A stretch of DNA of 8,626 nucleotides from Thermoanaerobacteraceae bacterium (GTDB lineage: Bacteria; Bacillota; Desulfotomaculia; Desulfotomaculales; Ammonificaceae), in contig JASEJH010000048.1 in the NCBI GenBank assembly GCA_030016455.1, forward strand, positions 1-8,626, written 5' to 3'. Every line of letters starts with the position of its first letter. Position 1 is the first letter of the stretch. Shown one piece after another: positions 1-8,456 of the stretch. A program made the translations under genes and the position numbers. The notes beneath the pieces are model-generated. The model ran no database searches. It was not told the origin of the DNA and worked only from the letters and a program-made list of their open reading frames with translations.

Positions 1-5
1 TGACG

Positions 6-26
6 GTCAGAAGTCAGAAGTCAGAA
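6..26. repeat. Three tandem GTCAGAA heptamers
   Basis: Three exact head-to-tail copies of GTCAGAA lie at 6-12, 13-19 and 20-26. They run into a second short-repeat patch in which CGGAATTC occurs at 29-36 and again at 50-57, and GACGAC occurs at 85-90 and 92-97. The first nine bases (TGACGGTCA) are also a small palindrome. None of the frames here looks like a protein; the one frame that stays open is low in complexity. Simple repeat patches of this kind are found between genes in some anaerobic bacteria, but I cannot tie this one to a named family. It may continue to the left of the window. Confidence 0.7.
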
Positions 27-50
27 TTCGGAATTCAGAAGTTACTTGTC

Positions 51-71
51 GGAATTCGCACAGCGAATTCC
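51..71. repeat. Perfect inverted repeat, 9-bp stem with ACA loop
   Basis: GGAATTCGC (51-59) pairs perfectly with GCGAATTCC (63-71) around the three-base loop ACA. No run of T follows on the plus strand, and none is clear on the minus strand, so it is not a standard Rho-independent terminator. It sits about 100 bp upstream of the UPF0210 gene, inside the short-repeat patch, and shares its GGAATTC core with the neighbouring copies. It could be part of a dispersed intergenic repeat, a hairpin at the end of a transcript from the left, or an operator. The structure is certain; its function is unknown. Confidence 0.7.
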
Positions 72-168
72 CAAACCAATACCCGACGACTGACGACCGC
101 TTTGGTTGGGCCGCGCGTTTGATGCGGCTCGCAATCTTTAACGGCTTCACAAACGGGGGCAAAGAAGG

Positions 169-1530
169 GTGCTTACCATCCACGAAATCCTGGAAACCAT
201 CAAAATGGTCCAGGAGGAAAACCTCGATATCCGAACCGTCACCATGGGGGTCAGCCTCAGGGATTGTGCAGACGCGGATGCGCGGGCGGCCTGCAGGAAG
301 ATTTACGCGAAAATCACCCGCTGCGCGGCGCGGCTGGTGACGGTGGGCGAAGAAATCGAACGGGAGTACGGGATTCCCATCGTCAACAAGCGGATCGCGG
401 TGACGCCCATCGCGCTGGTGGCCGAGGGCTCGGACGCCGAAAGCTATCTCGTCTTTGCCCGGACGCTCGAGGAAGCGGCGGCCGCCGTGGGAGTCAATTT
501 TATCGGCGGCTTCGCCGCGCTGGTGCACAAGGGCTTCACCCGGGGCGACCGCCTGCTCATCGAGGCCATCCCGGACGCGCTGGCGGAAACGGAACGGGTA
601 TGCGCCGCCGTCAACGTCGCCACCACCAAGGCCGGCATCAACATGGACGCGGTGGCACTGATGGGGCAGACCATCAAAGAAACGGCACTGCGCACCGCCG
701 ACAGGGACGGTATCGGCTGCGCCAAATTAGTTGTCTTCGCCAACGCGCCGGAGGACAACCCCTTCATGGCCGGAGCCTTCCACGGCGTCGGCGAGCCGGA
801 ATGCGTCGTCAACGTCGGGGTGAGCGGCCCCGGCGTGGTGAAGCGGGCGCTGCAAGAGCTGCCCCCGGACGCCGACCTGGGGTTCCTGTCCGAGAAGATC
901 AAGAAGCTGGCCTTTAAAATCACCCGGATGGGTGAACTGGTCGGCCGGGAAACGGCCCGCCGGCTCGGGGTGCCCTTCGGCATCGTGGACCTCTCCCTGG
1001 CGCCCACACCCGCCGTCGGGGACAGCGTCGCGGAAATCCTGGAGGTAATGGGGCTCGAGCGGTGCGGCGGGCCGGGAACGACGGCGGCGCTCGCGCTTTT
1101 AAACGACGCGGTGAAAAAAGGCGGGGCAATGGCCTCTTCGTATGTCGGCGGCCTCTCGGGCGCCTTCATCCCGGTGAGCGAGGACGCCGGAATGGTGCGG
1201 GCGGCCGAGGCCGGAGCGCTTACCTTGGAAAAACTCGAAGCGATGACCGCCGTCTGTTCGGTGGGTCTGGACATGATTGCGGTCCCGGGCGACACCCCGG
1301 CGGAAACGATCGCCGCCCTCATCGCCGACGAAGCGGCGATCGGGGTCATCAACCAGAAGACCACCGCCGCCCGGATAATTCCGGCGCCGGGGAAAAAACC
1401 GGGCGACCGGGTCGAATTCGGCGGCCTGCTCGGCGGCGCGCCGGTGCTGCCGGTAAGCCGCTTTTCACCCGCGGGTTTTGTCAGGCGCGGCGGACGGATA
1501 CCGGCGCCGGTCCAGAGCCTCGGGAACTGA
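169..1530 (+). CDS. UPF0210/DUF711 (PFL family) protein, function unknown
   Basis: This 453-residue protein is a full-length member of the UPF0210 (DUF711) family, whose molecular role is unknown to me although a pneumococcal member has a crystal structure. Family landmarks run in order: DIRTVTMG (20-27), [14 protein letters not shown] (68-81), [11 protein letters not shown] (156-166), [14 protein letters not shown] (196-209), [14 protein letters not shown] (274-287), [15 protein letters not shown] (328-342), [17 protein letters not shown] (364-380) and the C-terminal [11 protein letters not shown] (440-450). Length and both ends fit the family (about 445-455 residues). I see no signal peptide or membrane segment, so it is probably cytoplasmic. 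The start is GTG at 169, because the next residues ([12 protein letters not shown]) align with the family N-terminus; GGGGG at 155-159 is the likely ribosome site, 9 nt away. In many Firmicutes an ACT-domain gene sits just upstream, but none is present in the 168 bp here. It converges with the acs operon and need not be functionally linked to it. Confidence 0.95.
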   Translation: MLTIHEILETIKMVQEENLDIRTVTMGVSLRDCADADARAACRKIYAKITRCAARLVTVGEEIEREYGIPIVNKRIAVTPIALVAEGSDAESYLVFARTLEEAAAAVGVNFIGGFAALVHKGFTRGDRLLIEAIPDALAETERVCAAVNVATTKAGINMDAVALMGQTIKETALRTADRDGIGCAKLVVFANAPEDNPFMAGAFHGVGEPECVVNVGVSGPGVVKRALQELPPDADLGFLSEKIKKLAFKITRMGELVGRETARRLGVPFGIVDLSLAPTPAVGDSVAEILEVMGLERCGGPGTTAALALLNDAVKKGGAMASSYVGGLSGAFIPVSEDAGMVRAAEAGALTLEKLEAMTAVCSVGLDMIAVPGDTPAETIAALIADEAAIGVINQKTTAARIIPAPGKKPGDRVEFGGLLGGAPVLPVSRFSPAGFVRRGGRIPAPVQSLGN

Positions 1531-1584
1531 AACCAACCGTGCCGCAGAACGGTGGAAACTCCCAACCGGCGGCAATATAAGGCA

Positions 1585-1616
1585 AAGCTCCGTGCTGTAC
1601 CGCAGCCACGGAGCTT
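1585..1616 (-). terminator. Strong hairpin between convergent genes, probable operon terminator
   Basis: AAGCTCCGTG (1585-1594) pairs perfectly with CACGGAGCTT (1607-1616). The 12-nt loop can add a short CTG/CAG pairing (1595-1597 with 1603-1605). On the minus strand the hairpin is followed by CTTTGCCTTATATT, a broken U-rich tail; on the plus strand no T-run follows. It lies 84 bp past the nfnB stop and 54 bp past the UPF0210 stop. It therefore most likely ends the acs-nfn transcript, and it may also protect or stop the UPF0210 transcript. A weaker stem (CCGGCG 1628-1633 with CGCCGG 1648-1653) lies between it and nfnB. Termination itself is inferred. Confidence 0.6.
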
Positions 1617-1700
1617 ATCCGTTCCCTCCGGCGGACCTGTCGGGGTTCGCCGGCACCAGCCTGAAATCTATCGTATCCAAAACAAAAGCCAGAAACCCCT

Positions 1701-3128
1701 TTATCCCTGCCGCTTGGCGGTGACGTACTCGTCAATCGCCTTCGCCGCTTTTTTCCCCGCACCCATCGCCAGGATCACCGTCGCGGCCCCGGTAACAATA
1801 TCTCCGCCGGCAAAAACACCCTCGCGGCTGGTCTGCCCAGTAGCCTCATCCGCTACAATACCGCCGAACCTTGTAAGCTCCAGGCCGGGAGTCGTCCTGG
1901 CAATCAACGGATTCGGCGTTGTGCCGAGCGCCATGATCACCGTCTCCACGTCAACAATATGCTCGGAACCTGGTTTACATAACGGTTTTCGTCTTCCCGA
2001 AGCGTCAGGTTCACCCAACTCCATACAGACACACTCCATTCCCCTGACCCAGCCGGCGTCGTCCCCAAGGATCCGCACCGGGTTGGTGAGCAGCCTGAAC
2101 TCGATTCCCTCTTCCTTCGCGTGATGGACCTCCTCGCGTCTCGCCGGCATCTCTTCTTCCGAGCGCCGGTAGACGATATAGACCTTCTCCGCCCCGAGCC
2201 GCAGGGCGCAACGGGCAGCGTCCATCGCCACGTTTCCGCCGCCGACGACCGCCACCCGCCGGCCGACCTTCACCGGCGTGTCGTACTCGGGAAACCTGTA
2301 CCCCTTCATCAGGTTCACCCTGGTGAGGAACTCGTTGGCCGACATCACCCCGTTGAGATTCTCCCCCGGGATGCGCAGGAAATCCGGCAACCCCGCCCCC
2401 GTACCGATAAACACGGCGTCATACCCCTGGGCGAAAAGTTCATCAATACTTAAAACTTTCCCGATAACCATGTTCGTCTGTATATCCACACCCAGGCTTT
2501 TCACGTTTTCGATTTCCCGCTGGACGATGCTCTTGGGGAGCCTGAACTCGGGGATGCCGTACACGAGCACCCCGCCCGGCGTATGAAAGGCCTCGAACAC
2601 GGTCACCCGGTAACCGGCCTTGGCCAGATCGGCCGCGCAGGTGAGGCCCGCCGGTCCCGAACCGATCACCGCCACCCTGCCCTTTGGCTGGGAATCGCGC
2701 ACCGCCGGTTTTCCGCCGTTTTCGGGCAGAGACGCGGCGTAGTCGGCCGCAAACCGCTCGAGCCTTCCAATGGCCACCGGTTCCCCCTTTTCGCCCCGGA
2801 GGCAAAGCTTCTCGCACTGGTTCTCCTGGGGGCACACCCGGCCGCAGATCGCCGGCAGGTTGTTCATCTCCAGGATCTTGTGGTAAGCCTCGACAAACCG
2901 CTCTTCCTCGATCAGCCTGATAAACTCCGGGATCTGGACGTTCACCGGGCAACCGTCAATACAGTGGGGCTCCTTGCAGCGCAGGCAGCGCTTCGCCTCC
3001 TCGACCGCTTGTGCGGGCGTATAACCGAGGGCAACCTCCTCAAAGTTCTTGACGCGAGCCTGCGGGTCCTGTTCGGGCATGGGCACCTTCGTCTTCGCCA
3101 GGTTGGGCTTGCGCTTGGACTCCGCCAT
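1701..3128 (-). CDS. nfnB: NfnB/SudA-type flavoprotein, NADPH-binding large subunit (GltD-like)
   Basis: This 475-residue protein has the architecture of the large subunit of NADH-dependent ferredoxin:NADP+ oxidoreductase (NfnB), which is homologous to the small chain of glutamate synthase. The N-terminal iron-sulfur domain has two groups of four cysteines (C48, C51, C56, C60 and C95, C99, C105, C109), enough for two [4Fe-4S] clusters. An FAD Rossmann motif GSGPAGL lies at 156-162, and the NADPH motif GGGNVAMDAA at 296-305. A C-terminal FAD-binding segment, GVFAGGDIVTGAATVILAMG (437-456), completes the family pattern. The ATG shares one base with the nfnA stop (TAATG), and GGAGG (3135-3139) lies 6 nt upstream within nfnA, so the pair is probably translationally coupled. 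With NfnA it would catalyse flavin-based electron bifurcation between NADPH, NAD+ and ferredoxin in the cytoplasm. A homologous sulfide dehydrogenase/ferredoxin:NADP+ reductase (SudBA) is the main alternative. A glutamate synthase role is unlikely because there is no gltB in the window and an NfnA partner is adjacent. Confidence 0.9.
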   Translation of the reverse strand: MAESKRKPNLAKTKVPMPEQDPQARVKNFEEVALGYTPAQAVEEAKRCLRCKEPHCIDGCPVNVQIPEFIRLIEEERFVEAYHKILEMNNLPAICGRVCPQENQCEKLCLRGEKGEPVAIGRLERFAADYAASLPENGGKPAVRDSQPKGRVAVIGSGPAGLTCAADLAKAGYRVTVFEAFHTPGGVLVYGIPEFRLPKSIVQREIENVKSLGVDIQTNMVIGKVLSIDELFAQGYDAVFIGTGAGLPDFLRIPGENLNGVMSANEFLTRVNLMKGYRFPEYDTPVKVGRRVAVVGGGNVAMDAARCALRLGAEKVYIVYRRSEEEMPARREEVHHAKEEGIEFRLLTNPVRILGDDAGWVRGMECVCMELGEPDASGRRKPLCKPGSEHIVDVETVIMALGTTPNPLIARTTPGLELTRFGGIVADEATGQTSREGVFAGGDIVTGAATVILAMGAGKKAAKAIDEYVTAKRQG

Positions 3129-3967
3129 TATAGTCCTCCCTCAAGGCTGCGCTGCAGCAGTTCCATCGCCAGTTTCTCTTCTTCCCGGTACATCCCCGTC
3201 CTCTTGATCACCTCGTCGAAGTCCACCAGGTGCCCGTCGAACTCCGGCCCGTCAACGCAGGCAAACTTTGTCTCCCCGCCCACGGTGAGCCGGCAGCAGC
3301 CGCACATTCCCGTGCCGTCCACCATTATCGGGTTCATGCTCACCACCGTCGGCAGGCCGTACTGCCGGGTGAGGTTGCTCACCACCTTCATCATAATCAG
3401 CGGACCGACCGCGATGGCCCGGTCGTACCTGTTGCCTTCGTCCAGGAGCTTTTTCAACACGTCGGTGACAAACCCTTTGTGCCCTCTGGAACCGTCGTCG
3501 GTGGCAATGTAGAGGTTTTCGCAGTAGGGACTGATCTCTTCCTCGAGGATGATCAGGTCCTTGTTCCTGGCCCCGATGATGCAGTCCACCCTGGTGCCTT
3601 TCTTATGCATCTCCTTAACCTGCGAAAGCACCAGGGCCGTGCCGAGTCCCCCGCCGATCACAACTACCCTTTGCAGGTTCTCTAAGTTTGTGGGTTTACC
3701 TAACGGACCCACCAGGTCCAGGATGCGGTCGCCTTCCTCCAGTCGCCCCAACAAGGTCGTCGTCTTGCCGATCTCCTGGAAAACGATGGTCAGCGTTCCC
3801 TTTTCCCGGTCGTAATCCGAAATGGTAAGCGGAATCCGTTCGCCCTTTTCATAGACGCGCAGGATAACAAACTGCCCGGGCTCGGCCTTCGCGGCAATGA
3901 AGGGATTCTCCACTTCGATCAGCTTGACCGCGGGTGCTAAGACCCTTTTCTTGAGAATCCTGTTCAC
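3128..3967 (-). CDS. nfnA: NfnA/SudB-type ferredoxin-NAD(P)H reductase, small subunit
   Basis: This 279-residue protein belongs to the ferredoxin-NADP+ reductase-like family that includes NfnA, SudB and PyrK. The flavin motif RIPLTIS lies at 44-50, the nicotinamide-binding glycine motif GGGLGTALV at 105-113, and a C-terminal iron-sulfur loop at 217-237 with D217, C222, C224, C225 and C237. As I recall, the [2Fe-2S] cluster in solved NfnA structures is held by one Asp and three Cys; D217, C222, C225 and C237 would fit, leaving C224 extra. The partner gene follows with a 1-nt overlap, the normal arrangement for this two-subunit enzyme. In NfnAB this subunit carries the NADH side. The start is GTG (3967-3965); AGGGGG at 3978-3983 is 10 nt upstream and no better in-frame start precedes it. 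A 45-bp gap separates it from acsE, the widest gap in the operon, but no promoter or terminator is evident there. SudB is the alternative name; PyrK is unlikely without pyrD. Confidence 0.9.
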   Translation of the reverse strand: MNRILKKRVLAPAVKLIEVENPFIAAKAEPGQFVILRVYEKGERIPLTISDYDREKGTLTIVFQEIGKTTTLLGRLEEGDRILDLVGPLGKPTNLENLQRVVVIGGGLGTALVLSQVKEMHKKGTRVDCIIGARNKDLIILEEEISPYCENLYIATDDGSRGHKGFVTDVLKKLLDEGNRYDRAIAVGPLIMMKVVSNLTRQYGLPTVVSMNPIMVDGTGMCGCCRLTVGGETKFACVDGPEFDGHLVDFDEVIKRTGMYREEEKLAMELLQRSLEGGL

Positions 3968-4012
3968 AACTGCAAAACCCCCTTTTTGAGGCCTGAAGAA
4001 AAAACCCGATTC

Positions 4013-5765
<1,753 letters not shown>

Positions 5766-5777
5766 TTTGCATCCCAA

Positions 5778-5784
5778 CCTTCCT
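5778..5784 (-). promoter_or_regulatory. Ribosome binding site before acsD, start-deciding
   Basis: AGGAAGG on the minus strand overlaps the G of the cooC-type stop codon (TAG, 5785-5783). It is 0 nt from the in-frame TTG (5777), 5 nt from an out-of-frame ATG (5772) and 12 nt from the in-frame GTG (5765). Similarity of the N-terminus to known AcsD favours the GTG despite the long spacing. The close packing suggests that ribosomes finishing the upstream gene may re-initiate on acsD. Confidence 0.6.
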
Positions 5785-6535
5785 ACAAGATTTCTATGCG
5801 CCTCAAAATTTCTCCTACCGCCGCTACCGCCAGCGCATCGTCCGGCAAAGAAACAATCGGCCGCGAATAAAGGTCGTACTCCGCCACCGCCGCGTCGACC
5901 GGGATCATCCCCGCGTATTCCAGGCCGGTTCCCGCTATTTCCGGTTCCAGCACCTTCACCTCTTCCGGTCGCGCCCGGTTCAAAACGAGGTACTTTCTCT
6001 TGATCCCCAGCTTCAGACTGTCCGCCAGTTCCCGGATCCGCGCGGCGGAGCGAACGCCGCGTACCGTCGCGTCCGAGAGGACGAAGAAAACATCCATGTT
6101 CTGCGCGGTGCGCCGGCTCAGGTGTTCGAGCCCCGCTTCGTTATCCATCACCACATACGGGTAGTTGGCCGCCAATTCCTTGATGAAACCGCGCAGCAGG
6201 TTGTTTACAAAACAATAGCAGCCGGGTCCTTCCGGCCCGCCCATCACCAGGAGGTCCACGTCCTTTCCTTCGGCCAGCAACTGGTGCATCCGGTAGGCCA
6301 CGTACCGGTCCTTGGTCATCCCGGCCGGGATCTGCTCCCGGTCCTCCGACACCGCCCGCATGACGTCAGCGATCGAACCCGCCGCCTCGATTCCCAGCGC
6401 CTGGGCAAGGTTGGCGTTCGGGTCGGCGTCCACCGCGAGGATGGGCCGCTTCCCCGCCCTTAAAAGATGCTTTATCACCAGCGCCGCGAAGGTGGTCTTT
6501 CCCGTCCCCCCCTTGCCGGCAACAGCCAAAAACAA
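5783..6535 (-). CDS. cooC: CooC/AcsF-type nickel-insertion ATPase (MinD family)
   Basis: This 250-residue P-loop ATPase is of the CooC/AcsF type, which uses ATP hydrolysis to help insert nickel into the active sites of CO dehydrogenase and acetyl-CoA synthase. A deviant Walker A motif GKGGTGKTT lies at 7-15, with the signature lysine K8. DADPN is at 36-40, and the CxC pair C106-Y-C108, which in CooC binds metal at the dimer interface, lies in GPGCYCFVNN (103-112). MDNEAGLEHLSRR (130-142) is a further family signature. It is cytoplasmic, with no signal peptide. The start is TTG at 6535, which gives the family N-terminus (a short strand straight into the P-loop); GGA at 6546-6548 is 10 nt upstream. 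The gene lies between RACo and acsD, 4 bp after the RACo stop. The sequence cannot decide whether it serves CODH, ACS or both; in Moorella the gene at this position is usually called acsF or cooC. Confidence 0.92.
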   Translation of the reverse strand: MFLAVAGKGGTGKTTFAALVIKHLLRAGKRPILAVDADPNANLAQALGIEAAGSIADVMRAVSEDREQIPAGMTKDRYVAYRMHQLLAEGKDVDLLVMGGPEGPGCYCFVNNLLRGFIKELAANYPYVVMDNEAGLEHLSRRTAQNMDVFFVLSDATVRGVRSAARIRELADSLKLGIKRKYLVLNRARPEEVKVLEPEIAGTGLEYAGMIPVDAAVAEYDLYSRPIVSLPDDALAVAAVGEILRRIEIL

Positions 6536-6539
6536 CCGC

Positions 6540-8444
6540 TCACGTTCCTTTCTGTAACGAGGGAAACAAGCTCATGTCCGTATGCGGCAAAAAAAGCGCC
6601 GAAACAAACTCCTCCATAAAGCGGTTCCCCACGCTCAACTCCACGTACGTTACCCGCCGGGCAATTTCCTTGGTTTCCTCCCAGACCTTCCGGGACAAAA
6701 GCGCCATTCGCGCCCCCGTCAGGGAGCTGTTCCCGACGTAAGTGTAGCGCTCGACCGGGAGGTCCGGAAGCATCCCGATGGCGACGGCGTCGCGGACGTT
6801 GATGAACCGCCCGAACCCTCCCGCGATAAAAACCCGCTCCACCATCTCGACTTCCAGCGCCACCGCCGCCAAGAGCGTCCTGAAACCGGCAAAAATTGCT
6901 GCCTTGGCCCGCATCAGGTTTTGGAGATCGGCCTGGGTCAAAACAATGTCCTCGCCGTGACCGGTCTCGTTTCCCCAGGCCACCACAAACTCGGGTCCTT
7001 CTGCGCCTTCGCGGAACCGCGGCGTATCCAGTCCGCGCACAAACCGCCCGCCCCGATCAATTACCCCCGCCTGGTAAAGCGAAGAAAGAGCGTCAATCAG
7101 CCCGGAACCGCAGATGCCGAGGGGTTTCGCATCTTCAACGGTCCGGTAAACCACCTCAAACCCGCCGGGAAGAATGCGTACCGCCTCGATCGCCCCGGCT
7201 ACCGCCCGCATCCCGCAGGCGATCCCGCTACCCTCGAAGGCCGGGCCCGCCGAACAGGCGCAGGCCACCAGCCACTCCCGGTTTCCCAGCACCATTTCTC
7301 CGTTGGTCCCGATATCTAAAAACAGGGTCAGCGGGTCCGCTTCCGCCACTCCGGTAACCTTGATCCCGGCCGTGATATCTCCGCCGACATAGCTGGCCAC
7401 CCCGGGCAGGCAGTGAACCCAGGCCTCCGGGTATACCGCCAGGCCTAGTTCCCCCGCCCGGACCGCCGGCGGCACGTTGGCCAGCGGCACGTAAGGTTCA
7501 AGCCGGATGTAGGCCGGGTCAAGCCCCAGGAAAAGGTGGATCATCGTGGTGTTCCCGGCGCAGACCACCGCGCGGACGTCGTGAGGGGTCAGGTCCTTCA
7601 TTTGAAGGAGTTCGCCCGCCAAACCGTTGATCGTTTCGATGACCGCTTGCTGCAGCTCCGCGCGGCCGCCCGGAACTTCGGTGGCGTAAACGATCCGCGA
7701 AATCACGTCGTCACCAAAAGCCGCCTGGCGGTTGTACGTTCCTGCCCGGCCGGAAACGGTGCCGTTTTCAAGGTTCACCAGCTCCACCGCCACGGTCGTC
7801 GTACCGATGTCCACGGCCAGCCCGTAGGCGGCCCCATCTCCCCGCCCGGCCGGTTTTACCCCCTGGATCTCCGTCCAGCCGTCCACCGCAGCCAGGTCAA
7901 CCGCGACGCGCCAGTCGGCTTCCCGCAGTAACCGCGCCAAGTCCCGCAACACCCGGCAGCCGGTCCAGATGCTCCCCACGCCCCGGCCGTGCTGCAGACT
8001 CCAGGTGAGGCGCCCGTAGTCGTCGGTATTGTCCTCTAACGTGGGGGCAGAGAGCTCCAGCACCTCCCGGCGAAACAACGGGTCGAGCTCCGCCGCCTCC
8101 CCCTCGACCGCTGCCAGCACCCCGGCCTCACGCTCTTCGAGCAGCACCCGGTGTTCCGTTAACCGTGAGGCTTCCGGGATGTAAACCGTGACCCTTCCCT
8201 CGGGTACCGTCCGGCAGGCCAACACCCACCCGGCGGCAACCTCTTCCGGCGTGATCTTTCCGGTGCCCGCAGGGGTCACCGCGCCGCTTTGCACCTGAAC
8301 GCGGCAGCGGCCGCAGACCCCCTTGCCGCCGCAGGCGCCGCGGAGTGTAATTCCGGCCTTGAGCGCCGCCTGGAGCAGCGTCTGGCCGGCAGGAATCGTC
8401 ACCTCAATCTCATCGGGAAGGAAAAAAACGGCGTTTTCCGGCAT
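6540..8444 (-). CDS. acsV: RACo: ATP-dependent reductive activator of corrinoid iron-sulfur protein
   Basis: RACo reduces CFeSP that has been inactivated to Co(II) back to Co(I), using ATP to drive the uphill electron transfer. The 634-residue length fits the family (about 630). The N-terminal plant-type [2Fe-2S] domain has C38, C44, C47 and C77 in the C-x5-C-x2-C...C pattern. A linker and middle domain follow at about 98-206. The C-terminal ASKHA-type ATPase domain begins near 207, with phosphate motif DIGTTT (212-217), CAGNTTM (295-301), VGGDITAG (353-360), second phosphate motif DIGTNGE (377-383), GICGSGLID (443-451), adenosine motif IAGGFGRF (540-547) and GNSSLTGA (571-578). The start is ATG at 8444 with AAGGG (8450-8454) 5 nt upstream. 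It follows acsC by 12 bp, so activator and target are co-expressed. Related DUF4445 proteins activate O-demethylase corrinoids, but the acs setting makes CFeSP the likely target. Confidence 0.95.
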   Translation of the reverse strand: MPENAVFFLPDEIEVTIPAGQTLLQAALKAGITLRGACGGKGVCGRCRVQVQSGAVTPAGTGKITPEEVAAGWVLACRTVPEGRVTVYIPEASRLTEHRVLLEEREAGVLAAVEGEAAELDPLFRREVLELSAPTLEDNTDDYGRLTWSLQHGRGVGSIWTGCRVLRDLARLLREADWRVAVDLAAVDGWTEIQGVKPAGRGDGAAYGLAVDIGTTTVAVELVNLENGTVSGRAGTYNRQAAFGDDVISRIVYATEVPGGRAELQQAVIETINGLAGELLQMKDLTPHDVRAVVCAGNTTMIHLFLGLDPAYIRLEPYVPLANVPPAVRAGELGLAVYPEAWVHCLPGVASYVGGDITAGIKVTGVAEADPLTLFLDIGTNGEMVLGNREWLVACACSAGPAFEGSGIACGMRAVAGAIEAVRILPGGFEVVYRTVEDAKPLGICGSGLIDALSSLYQAGVIDRGGRFVRGLDTPRFREGAEGPEFVVAWGNETGHGEDIVLTQADLQNLMRAKAAIFAGFRTLLAAVALEVEMVERVFIAGGFGRFINVRDAVAIGMLPDLPVERYTYVGNSSLTGARMALLSRKVWEETKEIARRVTYVELSVGNRFMEEFVSALFLPHTDMSLFPSLQKGT

Positions 8445-8456
8445 TACTACCCTTGA

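Noticed and set aside
101..168. Promoter for the UPF0210 gene
   Set aside because: TTGGTT and TTGATG boxes occur, but neither has a TATAAT-like box at 16-18 nt spacing.
444..1565. Long open frame on the minus strand opposite the UPF0210 gene
   Set aside because: It is a G+C-rich shadow frame; the product is Ser/Pro/Arg-rich with no family motif, while the plus strand has clear full-length homology.
2583..3512. 309-codon open frame on the plus strand across nfnA and nfnB
   Set aside because: It is antisense to two well-matched genes, the composition is non-protein-like and no motif is seen.
3973..3988. CAAAA/TTTTG hairpin with the nfnA ribosome site in its loop
   Set aside because: The 5-bp stem with four A-T pairs is too weak to claim as a regulator.
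6582..7319. 245-codon open frame on the plus strand opposite RACo
   Set aside because: It is a shadow of the RACo ATPase domain; no start signal or motif is present.
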